DNA from: Ligustrum vulgare
Lineage: Eukaryota; Streptophyta; Magnoliopsida; Lamiales; Oleaceae
Reading direction: 5' to 3'
Assembly (NCBI GenBank): GCA_963555705.1
Contig: OY743170.1
Span: forward strand, 29,401,362-29,465,361
DNA: 64,000 bases
In this document: positions 50,640 to 61,729 of the stretch, piece after piece
Position numbering within the stretch: position 1 is the first letter of the stretch
Layout of the letters: the number at the start of each line of letters is the position of its first letter
Made by a program: the position numbers and the translations under genes
The notes under the pieces: generated by a model
The model's input: only the letters and a program-made list of their open reading frames with translations
The model's database searches: none
What the model was told of the DNA's origin: nothing

Positions 50640-52810
50640 ATATTCTTCCATAATGTTGTAATATCATACTCTTTCAAGAGTAGTTAATATAATTTTATAA
50701 TTGTTATACTTCTTCGGGAGCAACAACTTATAAACATATTAGACTTGAATATGTAGTCTGAAATAAGATTTTGCTCCTTCAAGAGCAAAAACGAAATATT
50801 CTTCTAGAATATTTTATTAAATAACTCAAATGAGATATTCTTAATGTGCAATATTCTGCTGAAATATCGATTTAGATCAATATTCTTCTGAAACGTTGAT
50901 TTAGATTTTTTCTTTTTCTAGAATAGTGATACAATATTCTTCTGGAATATTGTACTATAATATTGAAGGTAAAACATACATTCAAACAAATGTTTATTGT
51001 AAGTTGATATAATCAAAACGATATGATAAGATCGAATAATTATACCACTTTCTATGGAAATTCAAAGTTAATAGAATACAAACCTTTACTTTGAACAGAA
51101 AAAGAAACTATGTTATTCGTGAACAAGTAAAATAATAAATTGAATATTTATCATAAAATAAAGTTGTTATTCTTCAGGAGTAACAACAAAATTTGTCCAA
51201 GAATATCAAATTAATAACATACCTCATAATATTGGGCTCTTCAAGAGCAAATTATATTCCGTTATAGTATTTCATATGAGATAAAATTATGATTCTTCAG
51301 GAATCATCACAACAATATATTATTCAACATCATAATAATCTTCAGGACTATTAATAAATTTGAATTTCTTTGAGAACGAGAATACAATATTTGTCACATG
51401 AGCAATAAAATACTAGACTATTGAAACATAGCAATAATGCAATATTCTTCTGGAATATTGATTCGAAGCTCATTCAATTATAACAATAATTAATATCTAT
51501 TGTGTTAATTAGGAACAAAATAACAAATTATTCTTCTGGAATAATTATATATCTAAAATTGTAATTCATCAAGAATAATAAATCAATATTATTCAGGGAT
51601 ATTGACAAATTATGCTCTCCGGGAGAAAATAATATTCTTCAGGAATATTGACATTAATGATTCGTTCTACCTTTCGAACTAACAATATCTGTACTCTACA
51701 CAAATGATAATAAAATATATTCTAGAATATTTATCTAACGTGGTTGTGTTTTTTCGAGAACGCCAACACCATATTCGTTTAAAATATAAATTATGCTTCT
51801 TCAAGAATATTGAGTCAATATTCCTTTGGAATATTGAAATTATAATAAACTGCTCTTCACGAGAAAGTAATATTATATATACAGGATATTACTTGGATTA
51901 CAAGATAAAGATAAAATCTAAAGATTACAAGAATATTGGATTAACATAAATCAAGAGATATACTACAAATAAACCATGAAGATGGTAATTCAATCTTTGT
52001 TGATTTTGATTTCAAGATTTTAGGCTGATCTTGTACGTTACAAATGGTACAGACAAACATAATTGATATGGGAAAAAAGAGATAATGACAAATTTTCAGT
52101 AACTTTTAGAATGAAATTTAATGTGCTAGAATAATATATGTCTTCTTCCGCTGACGAACTTATTTCAATTCTTCAAAAATAATAAATAACTACCCTTCAG
52201 GAGCAAATAACATTATCTAGGATATTAATTATAATGTTGTACTACTTCAGAAGTAACAACAAATTATTTATAATAAACAAATTTACGATTAATATTCTTC
52301 TGGAATATTGAAATACAATAATAACGCAATATTCTTCTGAGATATTGATTTGAAATTCATTCAATTATCAATATTCTTCTGAAATATTGATACGAAGTAA
52401 TAAATTATATTAAACAAGATATATGTTTATCATCAACCAATATAGTTAAAACGATATTACAAATTGTATAACCAGCTTATATGTATTTATAATAGACAGT
52501 TTTGCAATTAATATTCTTCTAGAATATTAATTATTTATTGTGCTACTTCAGGAGCAATAACAAATTATTCTTCTAGAATAATTATAGTTCTAAAATTTTG
52601 ATTATTCAAGAATAATAAATCAAAATTTTTCTGGAATATTGAAAATTATAATTTATACTCTTCGGGAGCAAATAATATTCTTCTGAAATATTAATTATAA
52701 TGTTGTGCTACTTAAGAAGCAATAACGAATAATAATCAATTCTATGATTAATATTCTTTTGGGATATTAATGTATTATTGTGCTACTTCGAGAGCAACAA
52801 GATAATGAAT
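50640..52810 (-). repeat. Array of short hairpins with a TTC-N-G loop in the copia element
   Basis: Dozens of words of the form arm-TTC(T/A/G)G-arm recur: CAATATTCTTCTGGAATATTG (50932-50952), AATTATTCTTCTGGAATAATT (about 51527), GCTACTTCAGGAGCAA (about 52541), TTGCTCCTTCAAGAGCAA (about 50771), CTCTTCGGGAG (about 52658). The arms differ from word to word yet stay complementary. The region is at the 5' end of the minus-strand element, where leader or gag would lie, and no gag is recognisable. Confidence 0.8.
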
Positions 52811-53078
52811 TATCAACTTAAAAAAAATTCAACCACAAAATAATATATACATTAAACTCACATAAAAAAAATCAATGTATGGAGTATGGAGCCGAACTTG
52901 ACTTGCATCCAAGTTACAATTGTTACACGAGTACAAATTATTGGTTAGAATATGGAGGCAGATGGTATTGGAACAATTATTGGAATTGAAGCAACCTCCT
53001 TCTAACTAATATTTTGGTATATGAGATTTTGAAAAAGAAAATTCTAACTCAATTTGGTAGAGACTCATGTTGATAACG
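52811..53078 (-). other. 5' leader of the minus-strand copia element
   Basis: The minus strand just after the 5' LTR reads CGTTATCAACATGAGTCTC, not the usual TGGTATCAGAGC of copia elements. The primer tRNA is therefore unclear, or the site has diverged. Confidence 0.5.
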
Positions 53079-53251
53079 TGTTATAAACTAGAGAGAAAAA
53101 GAGAGAAAAGTAGAGACACTAATAAACTTGTGTATTATTATGAACTAAAGCCCCCATATATATAAGGGAAGAAAGGGATATACAAAGTAATTATAACTAG
53201 GGTTACAGGGGTACAATTGTCATTTACTAATACAAGATGATATTTACAACA
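53079..53251 (-). repeat. 5' LTR of the minus-strand copia element
   Basis: 173 bp; plus strand starts TGTTATAAAC and ends TATTTACAACA. It matches 28081-28252 with roughly 12 differences. TAAAT follows directly as target duplication. Confidence 0.88.
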
Positions 53252-53329
53252 TAAATATAATATTATATAAAAATAATTATCTACTATATTGGTAATATAA
53301 TTTTACCAAAATATCATCCACACTTAATA

Positions 53330-55230
53330 TTTCCATCCATGCACCCACCCCTAACCCCACTCACCCCTAACCCAACACATCCCACCCACCCACCCACAAA
53401 GTTAGTCACACAAAATCACAATTTGGTCAAATATACAAATTTAACCCTCCACTCTCGCATCCACCACCAACACCAACCCCAAAAAGTCACAGTTGGTCAT
53501 ATAAAGTCACAGTTCGATCATAATTATATATTTAGTCTCAAAATTCACCCCACTTTACCCCCACCAACAAATTCATAATTGACCACACAAAGTCAAAGTT
53601 CGATCATAATTACAAATTTAGTTGCAAAATTCACCTCAACCCCAACTCCACCCACAAAGTCACAGTTGGTCCCACAAAGCCACAGTTCGTCAGACCTCGT
53701 CACACCCACCTATCAAACTCTACTAGCAAAGTCACAACTAGTCACATAAAATCCTAATTCAATCCCGCCCACTCGCCCGCAAAGTCACAACTAGTCATAT
53801 AAAGTCACAATTCAATCAAAATTACAAATTCAGTAGCAAATTTTGTGCGACTTATGATGATACAAATGTCAAATGTGACTTTGTGTGATCTCTAACATTA
53901 GTATCATCATCCATTTTCCACTCATATAATTGCTTATTCGAATAAAGCCCATTAGTTAGAGACTTAGATATATATAAATCTTATAGCATTTTCCATAACT
54001 TAAAAGTGAATTCTCATTCAAAACAATATATTTTACCCCAAGTGCAAGAGTAATTCTTATTGTACTATCTTCACTTTTCAGTTCTTCGCAATTAGCATCT
54101 TTCATCCATTCTAACATCATACCTTGCAAAGTCTTTGTTGCATGAGAACATCTTTAATTATACTTCTTCAAATATTAAAATAATTCTTCTCGTCAAATCG
54201 CTCCACCTCAAACTTGGAACTTGTCATCATCTTCGCAATTATCCCAGACTTTGAACTTTGAACTCTAATAAAAGTGTTAAGAAAAATCAAATTTCTCACC
54301 CTAAATCAACCAACGCAATGAAAATACAAAACACAAAATAACGAATCAAAAGAGAAAACAAAACTTTAACGTGGTTTAGCTGACGATGACAATCACACGA
54401 GAAGAACACTTTTATTAATAAGAAAAATAGTTACTCGCTACATTATTTTTTTTTTCATTCTCATAACTTATTATTAAACAAAGAAAAAACAACAAACATA
54501 TTGTGCGAATCATTTTCTTTCTCTTCACACACATAAACGCACAAACATATCGCACAAACCATTTAATTAATATATGTATATGTATATATAGAAAATTTTG
54601 TGAGACTTGTAACGAATATGGACGTGGTCACTGTGACCATTTATGAGTGATTGTGACCTAGGTAAGTGTGACCAAAATATTGAATAATTGTGATTTCGTG
54701 TGATTTGTGCCAAGTACAGAATGTGATCGTTTCATTTGCGTCAATCGTGACTTTGTGTGACACTTCTAGTCACAAATGTGACCAGTTTATTAGGTAATTG
54801 TGACCAAAACATTGATTAACTGTGACATTTGTGCGACTTGTGATGAGTACGAGATGTGGCCATTTGATTTTTCATCAAGTGTGACTTTGCGTGATCCTTC
54901 TAGTCGCAAATGTGATCAATTATATGTATGATTGTGACTAACTGTGACTTTGTATGACTATTGAACGTGATCCATTGATTGATTTATATGTTACAAAATT
55001 TTATTGATCACAAATGTGATCAATTATTAGGTAATTGTGATCAAAATATTGATTAATTATGACCAAGAAAACAAGTAAATCTTACCAACAAATATGCGAC
55101 AAAAAATGCTTGATTGCAACTATATTAGCAATTATGGTCCAAATTTGGGTTGGGGTGGGGTGGGGTGGGGTGTGGTTGGGTGTTGTGGGTGGGGTGAATT
55201 TGTAATTATGATTGAACTATGACTTTGTTT
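53330..55230. repeat. Low-complexity inverted array of GTCACA / TGTGAC words
   Basis: 53330-53900 is C-rich and repeats AAAGTCACA(G/A)TT and GATCATAATTACAAATTTAGT-like units with CCACCCA runs. 54600-55230 carries the complement: TTGTGACTTTGTGTGAC, GTGATCAATTAT and a GGGTGGGGTGGGG run at 55150-55200, ending GAATTTGTAATTATGATTGA. The arms are similar in word content but not exact inverses. The middle (53900-54600) is AT-rich without a gene. No target duplication was found. Confidence 0.65.
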
Positions 55231-55313
55231 AAATGAAGACGACGAACCAGATACCAAAGCCTAGAAAATGAAGAAATCTCCAAAACATCACACACGAGAA
55301 TGAGGGCCAAGGT

Positions 55314-55766
55314 TGTAAGGATTTTAATCAATCGTGTGGGCTTATATGTGAATTATTGTGTACTGAATAAAAGGCTATCAATTTTGGTTAAGCCCACTTA
55401 AAGTGATCTAATAAGGATTTGGTATATTGGGCTTTAATGCATCTAATTAATGTATGGGCTTTTATGTGTAGATACCAGGCCATTACCTAATTCATGATGG
55501 GCCGAATTAGGTTAACTTGCAATTCAGTATATAAAGTCGGTTATGGTCCCTGAATCGTACCTACTGTTCATTCTGTCTTACATCCCATCATCAGATAGAA
55601 AATTAGGACTACGTATTGATTTGGAAGATCCAACCAACAGAATCGTTCATCGTGAATCATGTTTGATTAAGGTACGCTTCCGCTTCAATTGTTTAATTCT
55701 TGATAATTCAGCATGATGATTTTGGATCCTGGATAAATAATTTATCTGTGAATAAATTTTCTAACA
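55314..55766 (+). repeat. 5' LTR of the plus-strand copia element
   Basis: Starts TGTAAGGATT and ends TTCTAACA. GTATATAAAGTCGG at about 55529 is a TATA-like promoter element, followed by the likely transcript start. Confidence 0.93.
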
Positions 55767-55768
55767 AG

Positions 55769-55780
55769 TGGTATCAGAGC
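55769..55780 (+). other. tRNA-iMet primer binding site
   Basis: TGGTATCAGAGC, two bases after the LTR, complementary to the 3' end of initiator tRNA-Met: the classical primer site of plant copia elements. Confidence 0.95.
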
Positions 55781-55894
55781 CAATTATCGTGTTGATTATC
55801 GAATCTGTTGGTTTTGATTTGGGATTTATGTATGGTTGGTGTGGTATTTGTGGTTGAATCTGTAGATGTATATTGGGGTTTGTTTTTGGTTGAT

Positions 55895-56085
55895 TAAGGA
55901 GCCGCTGCCACGGCCAACGACAGGCGTTACGAGCGGCGGATTTAGCAGCGTCGCAGGCCGTGGCTTACAGCGTCGCGTGCAGCGACGCTGTGGTCTGGGC
56001 TGCAGCGCCGGCGATGGCGGTGTAGGCGGTGGTGGCTGGAGCCGCGTTTGGGGGCGGCGTAGGCACGGCGGATAGGGTTCAAACC
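55895..56085 (+). other. GC-rich island in the copia leader
   Basis: A strongly GC-rich stretch with repeated GCAGCGTCGC/GCGACGCTG words in otherwise AT-rich DNA. A 69-residue frame (55866-56075) reads Gly/Arg-rich (GGVGGGGWSRVWGRRRHGG) and resembles no gag. It could be captured host sequence or a structured leader. Confidence 0.6.
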
Positions 56086-56189
56086 CTAGTTGCTGTAATC
56101 GATTTTAAGGCAGGGGCTTGTCTTGGAAATTAGAAGTATGGAAGGGCCTCTTTTGCAATTTTGTATAATTATGTTTAATTGCTCCTCCG

Positions 56190-56900
56190 GTCCTCTACTT
56201 TGTTATAGATTAAATGTTTAATCCTAATGTTATAAGATTATTTAAGTTGGCCTTTAAAGTTATGGAATTTTATAAAATCAGCCCTAAATTTATAAAATTA
56301 TTTAAATTGGGCCTTTTAAAGTTCTGGATTTTATAACTCAGTCCCTAAAGATTTATAACTTCCTACTTTGGCTCCTGAAGTTTGAAAACTTTCTAATTCA
56401 GCCCCTAATGTTTGAGAATTTTCAAAACTGGTCCCTAAAGCTTGAAAATTCTCTAATTTGGTCCCTTAAAGTTTGAAAATTTTCTAATTCAATCCCTAAA
56501 GTTTGAAAATTCTCATTTTCAGTCCCGAAAGTTTAGAAATCTTCTAAATTTGTCCTTAAAGTTTGGAAATTTTTAAAATTGGTCCTTAAAGTTTGATTTT
56601 TTTTTTTTAAATTCAGTCCCTAAAGTTTGGGAATTTTCTAAATTGGCTCCTAAAGTTTGAAAATTTTCAAAATCAACCTTTAAAGATTGAAAATTTCCTA
56701 TTTTGGATCTCCAAAGTTTGATTTTCGTTCAAATTGGGACCTAAAGTTTGGAATTTCTCAAAATTGGCCAATAAAGTTTTGGGAAAATTGTAATTTAAGC
56801 CCTTCAAGCTTAAAATTTTACAGAATTGGCCACCTAAAGTTTAAGAATAATGCAATTGACTCTTTCAACTTAAGGATTGCTTTATTCTAAAGTTTTGAAT
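56190..56900 (+). repeat. Degenerate tandem array, about 33-bp period, in the copia leader
   Basis: About 20 copies of a unit like CCCTAAAGTTTGAAAATTTTC TAATT(C/T), with variants (GGTCCTTAAAGTTTGG, GCCCCTAATGTTTGAG), run without break from about 56200 to 56890. The array is non-coding and shows no clear codon periodicity. Confidence 0.85.
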
Positions 56901-57096
56901 TCTAAAATTCAAATCCTAAAGTCAAATATAGATGCGAATCAATGGATTTCAATTTCAAATCTTGGTACATCGGAATCTTTTGAGAGATATAATATTCGAA
57001 AGTAAGTTAGTTGAAGCAACATGTTGCCAAAGCAACCTCTCCTGCGGATATTAATTAACTTTGAATATTAGAAGGTATTTGTGTGTGTTATTCATT

Positions 57097-57470
57097 GCGG
57101 ATATTGATCGGCCCAAAGGAAGGTCAATATTTGGCTCGAATTTCACATGCACCTGTGGTGATAAACACGTGGCAATTATTTGGTTTAACGTGTGACCCAT
57201 AAATTGGTCCAAAGAAAGGTTTATTGGTTAACATGTCCTATTGCCAGTGTTTGATCACTACACCAAGGGAAAATTAGGCGTTTGTGTGTTATTTCATGCG
57301 GATATTGATCGGCCCAAAGGAAGGTCAATATTTGACCCGAATTTCACATGAACTTGTGGTGATAAATACGTGACGGTTATTTGGTTTTACGTGTGATCAA
57401 TAAATCGGTCCAAAGAAAGGTTTATTGATTGACATGTCTTACTGTCAGTGTTTGATTACTACACCAAGAG
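57097..57470 (+). repeat. 201-bp tandem duplication upstream of gag
   Basis: GCGGATATTGATCGGCCCAAAGG at 57097 recurs at 57298. Both units contain AAGGTCAATATTTG, ACGTG, GGTCCAAAGAAAGGTTTATTG and end ...ACTACACCAAG. The units differ by about a tenth. Confidence 0.9.
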
Positions 57471-57669
57471 TACCACTTACAAGTCAATATTTCTGTCCAA
57501 AGACTAAATATTGATGTTGTGCTAGGTATCTTGTGATGGGCCCTACCATTATTTGAAAATATGATTTGCATAATAAGGTATTTATGTGAGCTATTCTGTT
57601 AAAGTGTTCTCTATTCGGTTTCAAATTCTGCTAGTAGTATATCTACAAGCTCAAATTCAATCCCTGTGT

Positions 57670-58390
57670 TTATGGAACAAACTTCAAGGATCAAAACAAG
57701 AACATTAACTTTTCGTTAGCTGCATGGATCTAGACCGTGTACTAATGAGCAACCTGCTCCTCTTACGGATGAAAGTTCATCTAATCAAATGAGGAACTTT
57801 GAGAAGTGGGATTGCTTAAATTATGTGAGTCTCATGATCATTAAGTGAGGCATTCCGGAAGCCTTTAGTGGCATATTATCTGAGGAGGTAAATGATGTCA
57901 ATGAATTCCTTACCGAAATTAAGAAACGTTTTGCGAAAAACGATAAGGCTGAAACAAGAACGCTTATGCAAAGCTTGATTTCAATAAAGTATAAAGGCAA
58001 TGGGAAAATAAGGGAGTACATCATGTAGATGTCTCACGCTGCTTCAAAACTTAAGGAACTAAAACTCGACTTGTCTAATGACTTTCTCGTGCATTTGGTA
58101 TTGATGTCGCTTCCTGCACAATTCAGTCAATTTAAGGTTAGTTATAACTGTCAAAATAGAAATGGACTCTCAATGAGCTCATTTCATAGTGTGCAAGCTT
58201 CTTGCACAATTCAGTCAATTTAAGGACAGTTATAACTGTTAAAGGGAGAAATGAACTCTAAATGAGCTCATTCTATTTTGTGTGCAAGAGGAAGAAAAGT
58301 TGAAGTAGGACAGAACTGAAAGTGTTCACTTGGCAAACACCTCTAAAGATAAGGGCAAGAAAACAAATAAAGAAAATAAAGCGTTTAAGG
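57670..58390 (+). pseudogene. copia gag fragment
   Basis: Broken frames read NFEKWDCLNYVSLMI, then GILSEEVNDVNEFLTEIKKR, then KAETRTLMQSLISIKYKGNG, then MSHAASKLKELKLDLSNDFL and VHLVLMSLPAQFSQFKVSYN: the capsid-type gag of plant copia elements. TGA/TAG stops interrupt it (about 57847 and 58027). A short segment (TTCTTGCACAATTCAGTCAATTTAAGG) is duplicated at 58113-58137 and 58197-58224. No zinc knuckle is visible. Confidence 0.8.
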
Positions 58391-58429
58391 GGCTATTAAT
58401 TTTATGATCCCACACTTAAGTCAACTTTT

Positions 58430-58740
58430 GAAACGGGAACTGCAACATTTTTGAGGATGTTGAGTTTGGGGGGAGAAATAAGGTTAGAGATATTGTCTTT
58501 AAGGAAGAAGTTGAGGAAGGATCGGTTTCGATTCCTATTATTGCTTTTGACAATGTGCATGTTTCTATACATGTCATTGATCAAGAAGCATATCCGGAAC
58601 TCAACTAGACAATGTTGAAGAACCTCCCATCCAAAATAAGGTAAATTTCAGAAGTACAAACTCAACAACCTCAATAACTAAAGCCATTAAGGAGATCTAC
58701 GAGAGAAAGGAAAAAAAATGCTATTCAGGATAATTTAAAT
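58430..58740 (+). pseudogene. copia integrase C-terminal remnant
   Basis: Reads FEDVEFGGRNKVRDIVFKEE and, after stops, a LRRSTRERKKK block, the stretch that precedes RT in copia polyproteins. The integrase core and protease expected between this and gag are absent, so an internal deletion is likely near 58390-58430. Confidence 0.65.
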
Positions 58741-58859
58741 AGTATTTTTCCAAGAATATAAGGAAAATAATGGAATGATGGAAGATGGTCCAATCAATTC
58801 CATCAGGCCATGCAGGGTTCTAACTCTTAAAAGTGGATTGATGTCATAAATAAGGAGTA

Positions 58860-59630
58860 TAAGCATATGCAAGACAATAACGTTTTGGGTCTTTTCCTAT
58901 TACCGGAAGGTACGAAGCCCATTGGTCTTAAATGGATTTTTAAACCAAGGGGGATTCTAAAGGTAATGTGGAAAGATATAAGGTTCGTCTTGTATCTAAG
59001 GGCTTTACACAGAATGATGGCATTGATTATAAAGAGACTTTCTCTTCGGTTTCAATGAAAGACTCTTTCAGGAAAGTTAGGTTGTTGCACATTTTGACCT
59101 CGAGTTACATCAAATGGATACTAAGGTGGCGTTTCTCAATGGTGACATTGATGGGACGATCTATATGGTGCAATCAGTAAACTTTGTGTCAGTAGACCCA
59201 AAGAAAATGGTTTGCAAATTAAAGAAATTCATTGTGTACTCAAGCCAGCTTCCCGTTAAGGGTAATACAAATTTCATCAAGCAATTATCTCATTTGGTTT
59301 TGAGATTAATGTTGTTGATGATTGTATGTATTACAAGTTCAGTGGGAGTAAGTATATTGTCCTGGTTTTATATGTTGATTATTGCTTGCCACTAATCATA
59401 TAGGTATGTCACATAAAATTATGAGATTTTTTGTCAAGGAATTTTGAGATTAAAAATCTTGGTGACGTCTCTTTTGTATTAGGAATTCAGATACACCGGG
59501 ATTGTTCTCGGGGTATTCTTGAATTGTCACAAAAGGGCTATATCGATAAAGTACTTAAGAGGTTTGGCATGCAAGAAAGTAAATCAGGGGACAACCCTAT
59601 CGCTAAGGGAGACAAATTTAGTCTCAAATA
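58860..59630 (+). pseudogene. copia reverse transcriptase
   Basis: LPEGTKPIGLKWIFKPR, then VERYKVRLVSKGFTQNDGID and YKETFSSVSMKDSF, then TKVAFLNGDIDGTIYMVQ, then EIKNLGDVSFVLGIQIHRD and SQKGYIDKVLKRFGM: standard copia RT blocks spread over three frames. Near 59375 the catalytic YVDD block reads YVDY because of a small deletion. Several frameshifts make it non-functional. Confidence 0.88.
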
Positions 59631-59639
59631 ATGCCCGAA

Positions 59640-60330
59640 AAGTTATCTTGAAGTTAAAGAAATGCAGAGGCTCCCATATAGTTAAGCTATAGGGAATCTG
59701 ATATATACTCAAATTTGTATGCGTTCGGATATTGCATACGTTATTGGGATACTAAGGAGATATTTAAGTAACCCTGGGATGGATCATTTGGAAAGCAGCC
59801 AAACATGGGTTATAAGGTATTTAAAGAGAACAAAAGACTACATGCTCATATACATAAAATCGGATCAGTTGGAGATCATATGGTATTATGATTCCGATTT
59901 TTACTAGATGCCAAAACAGTAGAAGATCCACATCAGGCTACATCTATCTGCTAGTTGGAGGAGCTATTTCCGGATGGAGTGCTTAACAGACACTTTAACT
60001 TCTTTCACTTGGCAGTACAGTTGTAGCAATTTTGGGGGCATCTAATTATGGAATATAGCTGCAAAATTTTGTCACTGGGCTGCGTATTCTGTACGGTAAA
60101 GAAAGACCACTAAAGTTATATTGTGACAATAACTCAGCAGATTTATATTCCAGTAACAACAGGAGCTCAACTAAGTCAAAATACATTGACATAAGTTCCT
60201 GGTTGTGAAGGATATAGTTCAGAGTGGACATGTGTCAATAAGAGCACATTGGGACAAACTCCATAATTGCGGATCCGCTTACTAAAGTATTACAACCCAA
60301 GGTCTTTCATGAGTACATTACTCATATGGG
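59640..60330 (+). pseudogene. copia RNase H and polyprotein end
   Basis: MRSDIAYVIGILRRYLSNPG, then YLKRTKDYMLIYIKSDQLEI, then later KLYCDN, IYSSNNRSSTKSKYIDI-like and MIADPLTK-like blocks in changing frames. These are the RNase H domain and C-terminus of copia pol. ATTCGGTTTCAGTGGGAGTTTG lies downstream at about 60350. Confidence 0.8.
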
Positions 60331-60760
60331 TGTTGTATGTCTTAACGATATTCGGTTTCAGTGGGAGTTTGTATTTTGGGTGCATTAGACACATTTATTG
60401 TCCTTTCGGATACAGTTTAAAGTTAAAGTTATTTACAGCTGTAAAGTTTCAGGTTTATTATCTCTGAACTTGTTTAAGGATGATCTCACTTAAGTCGGAC
60501 CAGTTGGAAATAGGCATGTTGAAGATCACATTACATGTAATTTACATGCTACACATCCATACTTGATCCATGTCATTCAGTTATGTCGATATACGTGACC
60601 ATTGATAAGTTTAGTTACGATTAATGTAGCGAAAGCCGCTTTGATCCTATGTTGATATAATTGATGGACCGGATTGTCTGGAGATGCATTCAGTAATGAT
60701 ATCAAAATTCTGAGTACTCATAAGGTTATGATTGATACACAATTGTAAGGTTACACATAT

Positions 60761-60776
60761 AGCCCAAGTGGGAGAT
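60761..60776 (+). other. Polypurine tract of the plus-strand copia element
   Basis: AGCCCAAGTGGGAGAT lies immediately before the 3' LTR TGTAAGG, the usual copia second-strand primer. Confidence 0.9.
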
Positions 60777-61229
60777 TGTAAGGATTTTAATCAATCATGT
60801 GGGCTTATATGTGAATTATTGTGTATTGAATAAAAGACTATCAATTTTGGTTAAGCCCATTTAAAGTGATCTAATAAGGATTTGGTATATTGGGCTTTAA
60901 TGCATCTAATTAATGTATGGGCTTTTATGTGTAGATACCAGGCCATTACCTAATTCATGATGGGTCGAATTAGGTTAACTGAAAATTTAGTATATAAAGT
61001 CGGTTATGGTCTCTGAATCGTACGTACTGTTCATTCTGTCTGACATCCCATCATCAGAGAGAAAATTAGGACTACGTATTGATTTGGAATATCCAACCAA
61101 CCGAATCGTTCTTCGTGAATCATGTTTGATTAAGGTACGCTTCCGCTTCAGTTGTTTAATTCTTGATAATTCAGCATGATGATTTTGGATCCTGGATAAA
61201 TAATTTATCTGTGAATAAATTTTCTAACA
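60777..61229 (+). repeat. 3' LTR of the plus-strand copia element
   Basis: 453 bp, matching 55314-55766 at all but about 16 positions. Followed by AAGGT. Confidence 0.93.
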
Positions 61230-61234
61230 AAGGT

Positions 61235-61700
61235 TCCTTTTATAACACAAAAAAACTACAAATCTAATGCCCATAACGCAGCCACGCGTAAGGTTAAATT
61301 GCACCATAAACGGACAAACCAACAAACAACGATATATACACAATTACATGTCTAGATGCTTTAGATCCCACCAAATTTGCCATTTTAACTTTAGACGAAC
61401 GTTATATGAAAGTTGTACACGTCAACGGTATATATACAAGTACATGTCGCAACATGAATCATTTCTACCATTTTCACCTTTAAATTAAATCTTATCTTAT
61501 TAATATTATAAAGGAGGATAGTAGATATATGTTCCCTCCAAATTTTTCCCGCCTATGGAAAGTTGCTTGCATGGAATTTTTTTTTATTTTTACTGGATAA
61601 GAGGATTGATATAGGTCCCACCCAAAAAATCAGACCAAATTTGAAATTTGAACTTATACGGAAGAAAAGCCTGGACTAGACCCCTATCGTGAGAACAAAT
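61235..61700. other. Flanking DNA upstream of a gene-like region
   Basis: No gene recognised. The word ATATATAC(A)(A) with TACATGTC recurs at about 61331-61352 and 61429-61448. A T-run lies at 61579-61590. Confidence 0.4.
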
Positions 61701-61729
61701 CTGACTTCAAATCCAACCACTCTCAGTCT

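Larger units (their letters stand above)
28081..53251 (-). mobile_element. Minus-strand Ty1/copia-type element, split by nested insertions
   Basis: Two similar terminal repeats (28081-28252 and 53079-53251, each starting TGTTATAAA on the plus strand) are flanked by the direct repeat TAAAT (28076-28080 and 53252-53256). The minus-strand polypurine tract AAGGGGAAG sits directly next to the left LTR, which fixes the orientation. Removing the gypsy insertion (about 29484-48619) leaves about 6 kb, the usual size for copia. Coding is badly decayed. The LTRs differ at roughly 12 of 172 positions, so it is the oldest layer of the nest. Confidence 0.85.
55314..61229 (+). mobile_element. Plus-strand Ty1/copia element, internally deleted
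   Basis: Identical-length LTRs (453 bp; 55314-55766 and 60777-61229), each TGTAAGGATTTTAATCAATC ... TTTTCTAACA, with target duplication AAGGT (55309-55313 and 61230-61234). A tRNA-iMet primer site and the AAGTGGGAGAT polypurine tract are in place. gag, part of the integrase C-terminus, RT and RNase H remain as broken frames. Protease and the integrase core are missing. The LTRs differ at about 16 positions by my count. Confidence 0.95.

Noticed and set aside
50640..52810. Protein-coding interpretation of the repeated AATATTCC..GAAGAATATT region as a repetitive gag protein
   Set aside because: Unit lengths and spacing are not multiples of three and stops occur in all frames. Arm complementarity is better explained at nucleic-acid level.
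53330..53400. Interstitial telomere repeat from CCCCTAACCCC and CCCTAACCCAAC
   Set aside because: Only isolated near-matches to CCCTAAA within a C-rich array. No tandem run of the plant telomere heptamer.
53339..53578. His/Pro/Thr-rich frame at 53.34-53.58 kb
   Set aside because: A by-product of CCACCCA/CACCCC low-complexity DNA.
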